A DNA stretch of 64,000 bases. Source: Actinoplanes sp. M2I2 (GTDB lineage Bacteria; Actinomycetota; Actinomycetes; Mycobacteriales; Micromonosporaceae). The notes under the pieces are model-generated. The model made no database searches. It was not told the DNA's origin and was given only the letters and a program-made list of their open reading frames with translations. This document shows positions 9,580-20,360 of this stretch, piece after piece (the stretch's first letter is position 1; each line of letters opens with the position of its first letter). The stretch lies in contig NZ_JALPVJ010000001.1 in NCBI RefSeq assembly GCF_023544445.1, forward strand, positions 496,001 through 560,000, written 5' to 3'. The position numbers and the translations under genes were made by a program.

Positions 9580-10113
9580 ATGACAGACGTGCAGACCACG
9601 ACCGACGCCGAGGAGCTCCGCGAGGAGGAACCCCGACGTCCGGCTACGGCCTCGACGCGCCGTCTGGTCCTGCTCGGCGCCGGCGCCGCGGGAGCCACGG
9701 CCGTCCTGGCGGCTTGCGGCACGGCCACGCCGTCCAGCAACACCAACGGCACCGATTTCAGCGACACCCCGGGCCCGGCCGGCAGCGCGGGCCCCGGCAA
9801 CGGCGACAGCGGCGGCTCCGGCGACGCCGGCGGCTCGGCCCTCGCGGCCACGGGCGACATCCCCGAGGGCGGCGGCATCATCGCCGGCGACCTCGTGATC
9901 ACCCAGCCGGTGGCCGGCACGTACAAGGCGTTCAGCAAGGTGTGCACCCACGCCGGCTGCGACGTCAACAAGATCGACGGCGGCCAGATCTCCTGCCCCT
10001 GCCACAACAGCAAGTTCTCGATCGAGACCGGCGAGCCGACCTCGGGCCCGGCCACCAAGGCCCTGCCCGAGACCAAGGTCAAGGTGGACGGCGACAACAT
10101 CGTCGCGGCCTGA
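9580..10113 (+). CDS. Rieske [2Fe-2S] lipoprotein
   Basis: 177 residues. An N-terminal twin-arginine-like STRRLVLLGAGAAG stretch leads to a lipobox LAAC (Cys near residue 46), predicting Tat export and lipid anchoring on the outer face of the membrane. A Ser/Gly-rich linker (about 47-85) precedes a Rieske domain with both cluster motifs, CTHAGC and CPCHNS, giving two Cys and two His ligands. Such proteins are small electron carriers; the redox partner is not evident here. It stands alone between the repair genes uvrA and uvrC, each separated by hairpins, so it is probably a single transcription unit. Confidence 0.88.
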   Translation: MTDVQTTTDAEELREEEPRRPATASTRRLVLLGAGAAGATAVLAACGTATPSSNTNGTDFSDTPGPAGSAGPGNGDSGGSGDAGGSALAATGDIPEGGGIIAGDLVITQPVAGTYKAFSKVCTHAGCDVNKIDGGQISCPCHNSKFSIETGEPTSGPATKALPETKVKVDGDNIVAA

Positions 10114-10115
10114 CC

Positions 10116-10265
10116 GTGCTCCCAGCGGCTCGGCTGCCGGTGGCTGTGCTTTCAGCGGCTCGGCTCCCGGTAGCTGGGCTCGCAGCGGCTTGGCTGCCGG
10201 TGGCTGTGCTTTCAGCGGCTCGGCTCCCGGTAGCTGGGCTCGCAGCGGCTTGGCTGCCGGTGGCT
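10116..10265. repeat. five tandem 30-bp repeats after the Rieske gene
   Basis: Five units of 30 bp (10116, 10146, 10176, 10206, 10236) built on a core GCAGCGGCTCGGCTGCCGGT. Units 2 and 4, and units 3 and 5, are identical, so the last duplication was of a 60-bp dimer. A partial sixth unit follows. No gene is supported here; frames through it are simple repeats of a decapeptide. Confidence 0.9.
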
Positions 10266-10300
10266 GTGCTGCCGGCGTCTTTCCCGGCGACTTGATCCGG

Positions 10301-10339
10301 CCGGAGGTCCGTGCCGTGGCGGCGGCGACGGACCTCCGG
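10301..10339 (+). terminator. 12-bp stem hairpin between Rieske gene repeats and uvrC
   Basis: CCGGAGGTCCGT (10301-10312) pairs perfectly with ACGGACCTCCGG (10328-10339) over a 15-base loop. It could end transcription from the Rieske gene. It lies 40 bases before the preferred uvrC start. Confidence 0.6.
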
Positions 10340-10379
10340 TCGGGTAATCATGTCAGTCCCCCGCACTAGTGTTGAGTCT

Positions 10380-13100
10380 GTGCCAGACCCCTCCAGCTAC
10401 CGCCCCGCGCCGGGAACGATCCCCGAGTCGCCGGGCGTCTACCGCTTCCGCGATCCGACCGGCCGCGTCATCTACGTCGGCAAGGCGAAAAATCTGCGGA
10501 ACCGGCTGAATTCCTACTTCGCCGACACCTGGTCGCTGCACGCGCGCACGCAGCAGATGGTGACCACGGCGGCCAGTGTGGACTGGGTGACGGTCGGCAC
10601 CGAGGTCGAGGCGCTGCAGCTCGAGTTCTCCTGGATCAAGGAGTTCGACCCGCGCTTCAACGTCAAATACCGGGACGACAAGTCCTACCCGTTCCTCGCC
10701 GTGACGCTCAACGAGGAGTACCCACGGCTGCAGGTGATGCGCGGCGCCAAGCGCAAGGGTGTCCGCTACTTCGGTCCCTATTCGCACGCGTGGGCCATCC
10801 GCGAGACGCTCGACCTGCTCCTGCGCGTCTTCCCGGCGCGCACCTGCTCGGCCGGCGTCTTCAAGCGAGCGGGTCAGATCGGCCGCCCCTGCCTGCTCGG
10901 CTACATCGGCAAGTGCTCGGCCCCGTGCGTCGGCTCGGTCAGCGCCGACGAGCATCGCGCCATCGTCGACGACTTCTGCGACTTCATGGCCGGGCGCACC
11001 GACACGTTCGTCAAGCGGCTCGAGCGCGACATGATGCAGGCCTCCGAGGAGCTCGAGTTCGAGCGGGCCGCGCGTCTGCGCGACGACATCGCCGCCCTGC
11101 GCCGCGCCATGGAAAAGCAGACCGTCGTGCTCGGCGACGGCACCGACGCCGACGTCGTCGCCTTCGCGGAGGACCCGCTCGAGGCGGCGGTCCAGGTCTT
11201 CCACGTGCGCGACGGCCGGGTCCGCGGTCAGCGCGGCTGGGTCGTCGAAAAGGTGGAGGACCTGAGCACCGGCGACCTCGTCCACCACTTCTGCAGCCAG
11301 GTCTACGGCGGCGAGGAGGGCGAGGGCGACGTGCCGCGCGAGGTGCTCGTGCCCGCGCTGCCCGACGACGCCGGGGCGCTGGCCGACTGGCTCTCCGACC
11401 ACCGGGGCAGCCGCGTCTCGCTGCGCGTGCCCCAGCGCGGCGACAAGCGCTCGCTGCTCGAGACGGTGGCCCGCAACGCCGGCGAGTCCCTGCAGCGCCA
11501 CAAGCTGCGCCGGGCCGGCGACCTGACCACACGCAGCAAGGCGCTCGACGAGATCGCCGAGGCGCTCGGCCTCGACACGGCGCCGCTGCGCATCGAGTGC
11601 TTCGACGTCTCGCAGATCCAGGGCACCGACGTGGTCGCCTCGATGGTCGTCTTCGAGGACGGCCTGGCCCGCAAGAGCGAATATCGGCGCTTCGCCATCC
11701 GCGGCAACCCCGACGGCAGCGGCACCGACGACCTGGCCGCGATGAGCGAGGTGATGCGGCGCCGCTTCGCCCGCTTCCGCGCCCGTCCCGGCGCCGACGC
11801 CCCTCAGGATCGCCCCGACCCCGACGACCCCGATGAGCTGGACGGGCCGGGCGGTGAGCCGGCCACCGGCGGGTCGACCGCTGGTGGCGCTGCTTCGTCC
11901 GGCGTCGGTGAGGCCGTCCCCAGTTGGACAGAGGCGGCAGCAGCCGCCGAGTCGGCCGCCGGTGGGGCACTCACCGGAACGGCAGCTACCGCGTCCGCCG
12001 CCGTCGAGGCCCCCGCCGGAAAGACGGAGGCGTCCGTCCTGGGCGAGGGCGACGAGATCGCCACCGCCGACCTGCCGGGCATCGACCCGCTGACCGGCCG
12101 GCCTCGCCGGTTCGCCTATCCGCCCCAGCTGGTCGTCGTCGACGGCGGCCAGCCGCAGGTGAACGCCGTCGCCGCCGTGCTGGCCGACCTGGGCATCACC
12201 GACGTGGCGCTGTGCGGCCTGGCCAAGCGCCTCGAGGAGGTGTGGCTGCCGGGGGAGGACTTCCCGGTGATCCTGCCGCGCACCTCCGAGGCGCTCTATC
12301 TGCTGCAACGCGTCCGCGACGAGGCCCACCGCTTCGCGATCACGTTCCACCGGCAGCGCCGTTCGAAGCGGATGACCGCCTCGGCCCTCGACAACGTGCC
12401 CGGGCTGGGCGAGACCCGCCGCAAGGCGCTGCTGCGCCACTTCGGATCGCTCAAACGGGTGGCCGCGGCGACGCCCGAGGAGATCACCGAGATCCCCGGG
12501 ATCGGCCGGCGCACGGCCGAGACGCTGTTGGCGGCCCTCAACCCCGACAAGGCCAAGCCGACCGACCAGAGCGACCCGGTGGACCAGGGCAACCCGGCGG
12601 ACGACAGCGGCCTGGCCGACCGGAGCGGCTTGGTGGATCAGGGCGGCCTGGCGGACGACGGTGGCCGGGCCGACCGGAGCGGCTTGGTGGATCAGGGCGG
12701 CCTGGCGGACGACGGTGGCCGGGCCGACCGGAGCGGCTTGGTGGATCAGGGCGGCCTGGCGGACGACAGTGGCCGGGCCGACCAGAGTGGCCGGGCCGAC
12801 CAGGGAGGCTCCGCGGACCCGGGTGGCATTGCGGACGAAGGCGGCCAGGTGGACCGGGGTGGCCCAATGGGCGAAGGTGGCTCGGCTGGCCAAGACGGCG
12901 CGTCTGACCAGGCCGGACCGGCCAATCAGGGCGGCGCAGGCGAGCAGGGCGGCGCAGCCGAACAGGGCGGCGCAGCCGAGCCCGGCACCGTGCCGGCCGG
13001 GGGAGCGGGCCGCACCAAGGCCGGTGCCAACCGGTCCAAGGCGTCCAAGCCCAAAGCCACCCGGCTTGAAGCGTCCTGGACCGAGACGTCCCGGCCGTAG
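10380..13100 (+). CDS. uvrC: excinuclease ABC subunit C, enlarged
   Basis: UvrC makes both incisions in nucleotide excision repair. Expected domains are present: GIY-YIG nuclease (about residues 16-95), UVR motif [13 protein letters not shown], the RNase H-like second nuclease (from DVSQIQGTD), and a double helix-hairpin-helix (about 666-720). At about 906 residues it is far longer than the usual 600-700. The excess lies in an Ala/Gly/Ser-rich insert of about 95 residues (about 470-565) inside the RNase H-like region, and a C-terminal tail of about 185 low-complexity residues with three 18-residue tandem repeats. I prefer the GTG at 10380 ([12 protein letters not shown]) to an ATG at 10350; there is no ribosome site, so it may be leaderless. 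Confidence 0.95.
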   Translation: MPDPSSYRPAPGTIPESPGVYRFRDPTGRVIYVGKAKNLRNRLNSYFADTWSLHARTQQMVTTAASVDWVTVGTEVEALQLEFSWIKEFDPRFNVKYRDDKSYPFLAVTLNEEYPRLQVMRGAKRKGVRYFGPYSHAWAIRETLDLLLRVFPARTCSAGVFKRAGQIGRPCLLGYIGKCSAPCVGSVSADEHRAIVDDFCDFMAGRTDTFVKRLERDMMQASEELEFERAARLRDDIAALRRAMEKQTVVLGDGTDADVVAFAEDPLEAAVQVFHVRDGRVRGQRGWVVEKVEDLSTGDLVHHFCSQVYGGEEGEGDVPREVLVPALPDDAGALADWLSDHRGSRVSLRVPQRGDKRSLLETVARNAGESLQRHKLRRAGDLTTRSKALDEIAEALGLDTAPLRIECFDVSQIQGTDVVASMVVFEDGLARKSEYRRFAIRGNPDGSGTDDLAAMSEVMRRRFARFRARPGADAPQDRPDPDDPDELDGPGGEPATGGSTAGGAASSGVGEAVPSWTEAAAAAESAAGGALTGTAATASAAVEAPAGKTEASVLGEGDEIATADLPGIDPLTGRPRRFAYPPQLVVVDGGQPQVNAVAAVLADLGITDVALCGLAKRLEEVWLPGEDFPVILPRTSEALYLLQRVRDEAHRFAITFHRQRRSKRMTASALDNVPGLGETRRKALLRHFGSLKRVAAATPEEITEIPGIGRRTAETLLAALNPDKAKPTDQSDPVDQGNPADDSGLADRSGLVDQGGLADDGGRADRSGLVDQGGLADDGGRADRSGLVDQGGLADDSGRADQSGRADQGGSADPGGIADEGGQVDRGGPMGEGGSAGQDGASDQAGPANQGGAGEQGGAAEQGGAAEPGTVPAGGAGRTKAGANRSKASKPKATRLEASWTETSRP
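12618..12779 (+). repeat. three 54-bp in-frame tandem repeats in the uvrC tail
   Basis: Near-identical 54-bp units start at 12618, 12672 and 12726, each encoding an 18-residue Gly/Asp-rich peptide (core [14 protein letters not shown]). More degenerate copies continue to about 12960. The period keeps the reading frame. Confidence 0.9.
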
Positions 13101-13238
13101 GAGTGGCGCCTCGCCGCGTCCTGGCCTGAGGGGTCCCGGCCTGAGGGGTCCCGGCCTGAGACGCCGTCGCCGCAGGTGCGTTCGTCGTCGTTCGGTCACC
13201 GGGACAGCGTGGCGGAAGAAGCGCCTCGCCACGCTGCC

Positions 13239-13247
13239 TGTGGACAA
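13239..13247 (-). promoter_or_regulatory. DnaA box TTGTCCACA, copy 1
   Basis: Exact match to the high-GC actinobacterial DnaA box. It is in the same orientation as a second copy 33 bp away, which is about three helical turns. Confidence 0.55.
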
Positions 13248-13271
13248 CGCTCGGCCGGCCGGGCCGCCCCC

Positions 13272-13280
13272 TGTGGACAA
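13272..13280 (-). promoter_or_regulatory. DnaA box TTGTCCACA, copy 2
   Basis: Second exact match in the uvrC-rapZ gap, in phase with the first. Two boxes are too few for an origin, but could bind DnaA as a regulator or titration site. Confidence 0.55.
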
Positions 13281-13590
13281 CGCGCCGGCGCTCTTGCGAG
13301 CGAGTAGGGTCTCCCTGCCCCGGGAGGGAGGGGGCTCGGGATGGCTTGGCCGCACGAAGCAAGATCGAAAAACGTGCGTCCGGGCGGAAGGCGGGACGGC
13401 GTGCCGGTGTTGTGACAGGCGGAGCTGGTTCAGCGGTGTCGTGGCGACCGAGCAGAGGATCTGTTGTGACGACCGGAGCAGAGGCACCGATCGGATGGAT
13501 GACATGCCTCCGAGCGGATGCCGGCCCCAGCTTCGGCCTAGGATGTTGTGTCCGCCGGGGGCGCGGGCGAAGCGACGCTGGGAGGCGTGC

Positions 13591-14502
13591 GTGACCGAGT
13601 CGATGCCGGAGTTCGTGGCCGACGCGACCGATCCCGACGAGGTGACCACCGACTTGGTGGTCGTGACCGGGGTTTCCGGCGGTGGGCGCAGCACGGTTGC
13701 CCGCGCGCTGGAGAATGTCGGCTTCTACGTGGTCGACAACCTGCCGCAGGCTTTGATGCTCGACATGGCTCAGCTCGCCTTCCAGGCCGGCGGGGCCGCG
13801 CGGCGTACGGCGATGGTTCTCGACGTCCGCAGCCGGGCCTTCTCCACCGACCTGGCCGGCGCCATCCGGGCTCTGCGCGAGCGTGGCTTCTCGCCGCGGG
13901 TCGTCTTCGTCGACGCCGAGGACGACGTGCTGATCCGCCGCTTCGAGTCGGTGCGCCGGTCGCACCCGCTGCAGGGGGACGGCCGCCTCGCCGACGGCAT
14001 CACGGCCGAGCGCAAGCTGCTCGAGGAGGCCCGCGAGCAGGCTGATGTGATCATCGACACCAGCCACCTGAACGTGAACCAGCTGCGCCGTCGCGTCGAG
14101 GAGCTGTTCGGCGGCGAGGACGTGCGGCGGCTGCGCATCACTGTGCTCTCGTTCGGCTTCAAGTACGGTCTGCCGCCGGACGCCGACTACGTGATGGACG
14201 CCCGCTTCCTGCCCAACCCGTTCTGGGTGCCCGAGCTGCGCGACCACACCGGCCTGGAGGACGCGGTCAGCTCGTACGTCCTCGACCAGGAGGGCGCGGG
14301 CGACTTCGTGAAGACGTACGCGGGTCTGATCGCGGCCACCGCGACGGGCTTCGAGCGTGAGGGCAAGCGCTACCTGACCGTGGCCGTCGGCTGCACGGGG
14401 GGCAAGCACCGCAGCGTCGCGATCGCCGAGGAGCTCACCGCCCAGCTGCGTGACATGCGCCTGGCCGCGCACCCGTCCCACCGCGACCTGGGGCGGGAGT
14501 GA
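13591..14502 (+). CDS. rapZ: RNase adapter RapZ / nucleotide-binding protein YvcJ
   Basis: 303 residues, normal family length. A P-loop GVSGGGRST (about 27-35) starts the N-terminal ATP/GTP-binding domain, and the C-terminal half carries the conserved FGFKYGLPPDADYVMDARFLPNPF stretch (split here as FGFKYG, DADYVMD, RFLPNPF) and GCTGGKHRSVA. In E. coli RapZ guides RNase E to GlmZ; in Gram-positives YvcJ binds nucleotides and its role is less clear. It is first in the conserved rapZ-yvcK-whiA block. The GTG start has GGGAGG five bases upstream. Its stop overlaps the region of the yvcK ribosome site, so the two are translationally coupled. Confidence 0.93.
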   Translation: MTESMPEFVADATDPDEVTTDLVVVTGVSGGGRSTVARALENVGFYVVDNLPQALMLDMAQLAFQAGGAARRTAMVLDVRSRAFSTDLAGAIRALRERGFSPRVVFVDAEDDVLIRRFESVRRSHPLQGDGRLADGITAERKLLEEAREQADVIIDTSHLNVNQLRRRVEELFGGEDVRRLRITVLSFGFKYGLPPDADYVMDARFLPNPFWVPELRDHTGLEDAVSSYVLDQEGAGDFVKTYAGLIAATATGFEREGKRYLTVAVGCTGGKHRSVAIAEELTAQLRDMRLAAHPSHRDLGRE

Positions 14503-14504
14503 CC

Positions 14505-15488
14505 ATGCCCCCGGTACGCGTGGTGGCCTTCGGCGGCGGCCACGGGCTGAGCGCCTCGCTGCGTGCCCTGCGGGGCAGCGCCGCCCAGCTCGATCTGGAC
14601 ATCACCGCGGTGGTCACCGTGGGCGACGACGGTGGTTCCAGCGGGCGCCTGCTGGCCGAGCGCGACGCGTTGCTGCCGCCCGGCGACCTGCGTCAGGCGC
14701 TCGCGGCGCTGGCCGACGACCAGCCAACCACCCAGCGCACCGCCAAACTGCTGCAGTATCGCTTCGCCGAGATCTCGGCGGTCGGTGGCGAGGGTCCCGA
14801 CCCGCTGGTGGGGCACGCCGTCGGCAACCTTCTGCTGCTCGGCCTCATGGAGATGCTGGGCGACCCGGTGGAGGCCCTCGATCAGGCGGCCGCCATGGTC
14901 GGCGCGCGCGGGCGGGTGCTGCCGATGGCCCGGCACGCGATCGGCATCGAGGCCGACGTCCGCGGGGCCGACCCGAAGCATCCGGACGAGATCGTCACCG
15001 TGCGCGGTCAGCACGCCGTGGCGGTCGCGCACGGGCACGTCGAGGCCGTCCGCATCGAGCCGGCCGACCCGCCGGTCTGCGCGCAGGCCATCACCGCGAT
15101 CGGCGAGGCCGACTGGCTGATCTTCGGCCCGGGCAGCTGGTTCACCAGCGTGCTGCCGCACCTGATGGTGCCGGGGCTGGCCGAGGCGATCATGAAAAGC
15201 CCGGCCCGGCGGCTGGTCACGCTCAACCTGGCCAGCGAGAACGAGACGCTCGGCCTGTCGGCCGCCGACCATCTGGCCGCCCTGCACTGGCATCAGCCCG
15301 GTCTGCGGGTCGACGTCGTGCTGGCCGACGGGCGCTGGGTGGGCGAGCCCGAGCCGGTGCGCCGGGCCGCGGAGGCTCTGGGCGCCCGCCTGGTCCTGGC
15401 CCCCGTGGCCGTTGCGGACGGCAGCCCGAAGCATGATCCTGCATCGTTGGGCGTTGCCCTGGTGCCTGTCCTCGGTGCCGATCGTTAA
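14505..15488 (+). CDS. yvcK: gluconeogenesis factor YvcK/CuvA (uridine diphosphate-sugar-binding)
   Basis: 327 residues. The N terminus has the glycine-rich nucleotide loop FGGGHGLSASLRAL, then VTVGDDGGSSGRL and PPGDLRQAL, typical of the YvcK/CofD-like fold. Members bind UDP-sugars and affect cell wall synthesis and growth on gluconeogenic carbon. The ATG at 14505 lies two bases after the rapZ stop, with GGGAG about five bases before it; a GTG at 14499 is an alternative. Second gene of the rapZ-yvcK-whiA operon. Confidence 0.93.
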   Translation: MPPVRVVAFGGGHGLSASLRALRGSAAQLDLDITAVVTVGDDGGSSGRLLAERDALLPPGDLRQALAALADDQPTTQRTAKLLQYRFAEISAVGGEGPDPLVGHAVGNLLLLGLMEMLGDPVEALDQAAAMVGARGRVLPMARHAIGIEADVRGADPKHPDEIVTVRGQHAVAVAHGHVEAVRIEPADPPVCAQAITAIGEADWLIFGPGSWFTSVLPHLMVPGLAEAIMKSPARRLVTLNLASENETLGLSAADHLAALHWHQPGLRVDVVLADGRWVGEPEPVRRAAEALGARLVLAPVAVADGSPKHDPASLGVALVPVLGADR

Positions 15489-15546
15489 AGCAAGGGCGTA
15501 ATGCGGCACTCACTGTTCAAGATCCGGCGCATGAGGTGACAACACG

Positions 15547-16527
15547 ATGGCTATGACGGCAGCGGTCAAGGATGAGCTGAGCCGGGTCGACGTGCCCAAG
15601 CCATGCTGCCGGCGGGCCGAGATGGCGGCGTTGCTCCGGTTCGCGGGCGGCCTGCACATCGTCTCGGGGCGCGTGGTGGTCGAGGCTGAGCTCGACACCG
15701 GTGCGGTGGCCCGGCGGCTGCGGCGCGAGATCGCCGATGTCTACGGGTACCCCAGCGAGGTGCACGTCCTCGCGTCGGGTGGGCTGCGCAAGGGCAGCCA
15801 CTACATCGTGCGCATCGTCAAGGACGGTGAGGCGCTGGCCCGCCAGACCGGCCTGCTCGACGTGCGTGGCCGTCCCGTGCGGGGTCTTCCGCCGCACGTC
15901 GTCTCGGCCAACGTCTGCTGCGCGGTCGCCGCGTGGCGGGGCGCTTTCATGGCGCACGGCTCGCTCACCGAGCCCGGCCGTTCCAGCGCCCTGGAGATCA
16001 CCTGTCCCGGCCCCGAGGCCGCCCTGGCCCTGCGGGGCGCGGCCCGGCGCATCGGCATCACCGCCAAGGACCGCGAGGTGCGCGGCGTCGACCGCGTGGT
16101 GATCAAGGACGGCGACGCGATCGCCGCGCTGCTCACCCGCATCGGGGCGCACTCGAGTGTGCTGGCCTGGGAGGAGCGCCGGGTGCGCCGCGAGGTGCGG
16201 GCCACGGCCAACCGGCTCGCCAACTTCGACGACGCGAACCTGCGCCGCTCGGCCCGCGCCGCCGTCGCCGCGGCCGCCCGGGTCACCCGGGCCCTGGAGA
16301 TCCTGGCCGACGAGGCTCCCAACCACCTCACCTCGGCCGGCCGGCTGCGCCTCGAGCACCGGCAGGCGTCGCTGGAGGAGCTGGGCGCGCTGGCCGACCC
16401 ACCGCTGACCAAGGATGCGATCGCCGGCCGTATAAGGCGTCTGCTCGCCCTCGCCGACAAGCGCGCCCGTGATCTCGGCATCCCCGACACCGAGGCCGCC
16501 GTCACCCCGGAGATGATGGCCTGCTGA
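15547..16527 (+). CDS. whiA: sporulation regulator WhiA
   Basis: 326 residues. The N-terminal two-thirds resembles a LAGLIDADG homing-endonuclease fold that has lost nuclease activity, beginning [13 protein letters not shown]. The C-terminal helix-turn-helix contains the conserved [34 protein letters not shown] region (quoted in part: [15 protein letters not shown]). In Streptomyces WhiA acts with WhiB to switch on septation and sporulation genes; it is present in non-sporulating actinobacteria too. GAGGTGAC precedes the ATG. It is last in the rapZ operon, and the 351-bp gap after it separates it from gap. Confidence 0.96.
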   Translation: MAMTAAVKDELSRVDVPKPCCRRAEMAALLRFAGGLHIVSGRVVVEAELDTGAVARRLRREIADVYGYPSEVHVLASGGLRKGSHYIVRIVKDGEALARQTGLLDVRGRPVRGLPPHVVSANVCCAVAAWRGAFMAHGSLTEPGRSSALEITCPGPEAALALRGAARRIGITAKDREVRGVDRVVIKDGDAIAALLTRIGAHSSVLAWEERRVRREVRATANRLANFDDANLRRSARAAVAAAARVTRALEILADEAPNHLTSAGRLRLEHRQASLEELGALADPPLTKDAIAGRIRRLLALADKRARDLGIPDTEAAVTPEMMAC

Positions 16528-17874
<1,347 letters not shown>

Positions 17875-17880
17875 CACATC

Positions 17881-19077
17881 GTGAAGACTCTCGACGACCT
17901 GCTCGGCGAGGGTGTCTCGGGTCGGCGCGTGCTCGTGCGCGCCGACCTGAACGTCCCGTTCGACAAGAGCAACCCCGGCGTGATCAGCGACGACGGCCGC
18001 GCCCGCGCGGTGCTGCCCACGCTGGTCGCGCTGCGCGACGCGGGCGCCCGCGTCATCGTCATGTCGCACCTGGGCCGGCCCAAGGGCGCGCCCGACCCCA
18101 AGTACACGCTCGCCCCGGTCGCCACCCGTCTGGGTGAGCTCCTCGGCTCGCCGGTGATCTTCGCCGCCGACACCGTGGGTGCGGACGCGTCGGCCAAGGC
18201 CGGCGCGCTCGAGGACGGCCAGGTGCTCCTGCTCGAGAACCTGCGCTTCAACGCCGGCGAGACCGCCAAGGACGACGCCGAGCGCGGCGCCTTCGCGGAC
18301 CAGCTGGCCGGGTTCGCCGACGTCTACGTCGACGACGCGTTCGGCGCGGTGCACCGCAAGCACGCCTCGGTCTTCGACGTGGCGGCCCGCCTGCCGCACT
18401 ACGCGGGTGGTCTCGTCCTCAAGGAGGTCGAGGTGCTCAAGAAGGTCACCGAGAGCCCCGAGCAGCCGTACGTGGTGGTGCTCGGTGGTTCGAAGGTGTC
18501 CGACAAGCTGGCCGTGATCAAGGCCCTGCTGCCCAAGGTCGACAAGCTCCTCGTCGGCGGCGGCATGTGCTTCACGTTCCTCAAGGCCCAGGGCCACGAG
18601 GTCGGCAAGTCGCTGCTCGAGGAGGACATGGTCGGCACCTGCCGCGACCTGCTCTCCGAGGCGCAGGGACGGATCGTGCTGCCGGTCGACGTCGTCGCGG
18701 CGACCGAGTTCTCGGCCGACGCCGACCACGTGACCGTGCCGGCCTCCGAGATCCCGGCCGACCGGCTCGGCCTGGACATCGGTCCCGAGTCGGTCGCGCT
18801 GTTCGCCGAGGCCGTCGGGTCGGCCAGGACGGTCTTCTGGAACGGCCCGATGGGCGTGTTCGAGCTGGCGCCGTTCGCGGCCGGCACCCGGGGCGTGGCC
18901 GAGGCGATCACCAAGATCGACGGCTTCTCCGTGGTCGGCGGCGGCGACTCGGCCGCGGCCGTGCGGACGCTGGGCCTCGACGAGAGCGCCTTCGGGCACA
19001 TCTCGACCGGCGGCGGCGCCTCGCTGGAATACCTCGAGGGCAAGACCCTCCCCGGCATCGACGCACTGGAGAAGTGA
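17881..19077 (+). CDS. pgk: phosphoglycerate kinase
   Basis: 398 residues, normal for the family. Transfers phosphate from 1,3-bisphosphoglycerate to ADP. Signature [10 protein letters not shown] near the N terminus, the substrate-binding [14 protein letters not shown], and the C-terminal nucleotide-binding WNGPMGVFE and GGGDSAAA motifs are all intact. GTG start six bases after gap. Its TGA stop shares a base with the ATG of tpiA, so the genes are translationally coupled. Confidence 0.97.
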   Translation: MKTLDDLLGEGVSGRRVLVRADLNVPFDKSNPGVISDDGRARAVLPTLVALRDAGARVIVMSHLGRPKGAPDPKYTLAPVATRLGELLGSPVIFAADTVGADASAKAGALEDGQVLLLENLRFNAGETAKDDAERGAFADQLAGFADVYVDDAFGAVHRKHASVFDVAARLPHYAGGLVLKEVEVLKKVTESPEQPYVVVLGGSKVSDKLAVIKALLPKVDKLLVGGGMCFTFLKAQGHEVGKSLLEEDMVGTCRDLLSEAQGRIVLPVDVVAATEFSADADHVTVPASEIPADRLGLDIGPESVALFAEAVGSARTVFWNGPMGVFELAPFAAGTRGVAEAITKIDGFSVVGGGDSAAAVRTLGLDESAFGHISTGGGASLEYLEGKTLPGIDALEK

Positions 19078-19865
19078 TGGCGGACGCTCGCCGGCCCCTG
19101 ATGGCCGGCAACTGGAAGATGAACCTCAACCACTTCGAGGCCAACCTTCTGGTGCAGAAGCTCGCCGCGAGCCTGAGCGAGCAGCAGCTGACCGACGTCG
19201 AGGTGGCTGTCCTGCCGCCGTTCACCGACCTGCGCACCGTGCAGACCGCGGTCGACGGCGACAAGCTCCGGATCGTGTACGGGGCCCAGGACATCTCGCA
19301 GCACAAGTCGGGCGCGTACACCGGCGAGATCGCCGGGTCCATGCTGGAGAAGCTGGGCTGCACGTTCGTGCTGGCCGGTCACTCCGAGCGCCGGGAGTAC
19401 CACAACGAGGACGACACGCTGGTCAACGCGAAGGTGAAGGCGGCCTTCGCGAGCAACCTGACGCCGATCCTGTGCGTGGGTGAGGGCCTGTCGGTCCGCG
19501 AGGCCGACGGCCACCGCGATCACTGCGTGTCGCAGCTGGACGCCGGCCTGGCCGGGCTGAAGCCCGAGCAGGTCAAGCAGATCGTCGTCGCGTACGAGCC
19601 GGTCTGGGCGATCGGCACGGGCAAGACGGCGACGCCCGAGGACGCCCAGGAGGTCTGCGGTGAGCTGCGCAAGCGGCTCGCCGACAAGTACGGCGCCGAG
19701 ATCGGCGACGCTGTGCGCATCCTCTACGGCGGATCGGTGAAGGCGGCGAACATCGCGGCCATCATGGCCCAGCCCGATGTGGACGGCGCCCTGGTCGGCG
19801 GCGCGAGCCTGGACGCCGAGGAGTTCGCCTCGATCGCCCGGTTCCGCGAGCACGTAGCGCGCTGA
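19077..19865 (+). CDS. tpiA: triose-phosphate isomerase
   Basis: 262 residues. Interconverts dihydroxyacetone phosphate and glyceraldehyde 3-phosphate. Catalytic residues are visible: Lys14 in GNWKMN, His102 in AGHSERR, Glu174 in [10 protein letters not shown], followed by the phosphate-gripping loop and the GGSVKAAN motif. Overlaps pgk by one base. It ends the glycolytic operon at a strong terminator. Confidence 0.97.
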   Translation: MADARRPLMAGNWKMNLNHFEANLLVQKLAASLSEQQLTDVEVAVLPPFTDLRTVQTAVDGDKLRIVYGAQDISQHKSGAYTGEIAGSMLEKLGCTFVLAGHSERREYHNEDDTLVNAKVKAAFASNLTPILCVGEGLSVREADGHRDHCVSQLDAGLAGLKPEQVKQIVVAYEPVWAIGTGKTATPEDAQEVCGELRKRLADKYGAEIGDAVRILYGGSVKAANIAAIMAQPDVDGALVGGASLDAEEFASIARFREHVAR

Positions 19866-19874
19866 TGTCTGTCC

Positions 19875-19907
19875 GTGTGCCCGGGCGCATAGAGCGCCCG
19901 GGCACAC
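19875..19907 (+). terminator. intrinsic terminator after tpiA
   Basis: A perfect 14-bp GC-rich stem (19875-19888 with 19894-19907) with a 5-base loop, ten bases after the tpiA stop and followed by a short T-containing tract. It separates the glycolytic operon from secG. Confidence 0.85.
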
Positions 19908-19955
19908 GCTATTGTTGACCCGCTGCAGTGCCCTTCGAGAGGATTCGGCCCGACT

Positions 19956-20213
19956 ATGCCCATGTGGTTCGCGTACACGTTGATCGTGTTGCTGGTGCTC
20001 ACCAGCATTCTGCTGACCCTGCTGATCCTGCTGCACCGCGGCAAGGGCGGCGGCATGTCGAGCATGTTCGGCGGCGGCGTCACGTCCAGCCTCGCGGGCT
20101 CCTCGGTCGCCGAGAAAAACCTGGACCGCTACACCGTTCTGGTGGGCATCATCTGGTTCGCCTGCATCGTCGGGCTCGGCCTGTGGCTCCGGCTCGCCAT
20201 CCCGGGCAGCTGA
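19956..20213 (+). CDS. secG: preprotein translocase subunit SecG
   Basis: 85 residues with two membrane spans (about 4-27 and 60-80) and the conserved LHRGKGGGMSSMFGG cytoplasmic loop between them. SecG assists SecYE in protein export. GAGAGGA precedes the ATG. Its place after tpiA is the usual actinobacterial arrangement. Confidence 0.95.
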   Translation: MPMWFAYTLIVLLVLTSILLTLLILLHRGKGGGMSSMFGGGVTSSLAGSSVAEKNLDRYTVLVGIIWFACIVGLGLWLRLAIPGS

Positions 20214-20258
20214 TTCCCCGCCCCGTGCTTCCTGACGGAGCGTCATAGTCGTAGAATC

Positions 20259-20291
20259 TGCCGCGCGTCCGGTTCTGCCGGGCGCGCGGCA
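20259..20291 (+). terminator. intrinsic terminator / possible attenuator between secG and rbpA
   Basis: TGCCGCGCG (20259-20267) pairs with CGCGCGGCA (20283-20291), followed directly by TTTTT. It would end secG transcription. A TAGAAT -10-like hexamer at 20252-20257 sits just before the hairpin, so a transcript started there for rbpA would carry the hairpin in its leader. Confidence 0.8.
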
Positions 20292-20360
20292 TTTTTCTTG
20301 CTCTGTTTCGGCCTGATTTCGGCCAGCAAACATCAGCGCCCTCGAGACAGGAGTTCCTCC

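Larger units (their letters stand above)
13101..13590. other. 490-bp intergenic region, uvrC to rapZ
   Basis: No gene is supported. It opens with copies of the uvrC 3' end: a 15-bp unit CTGAGGGGTCCCGGC at 13126 and 13141. It then holds two perfect TTGTCCACA DnaA boxes on the minus strand, a G-rich stretch at 13318-13340, and a plausible -10 hexamer TAGGAT at 13539-13544, about 46 bases before the rapZ start. Confidence 0.6.

Noticed and set aside
13239-13280. Replication origin
   Set aside because: Only two DnaA boxes, no A+T-rich region and no dnaA, dnaN or parAB genes nearby.
10353-13694. An open frame of over 1,100 codons antisense to uvrC
   Set aside because: Composition shadow of uvrC and its repeats; no known domain.
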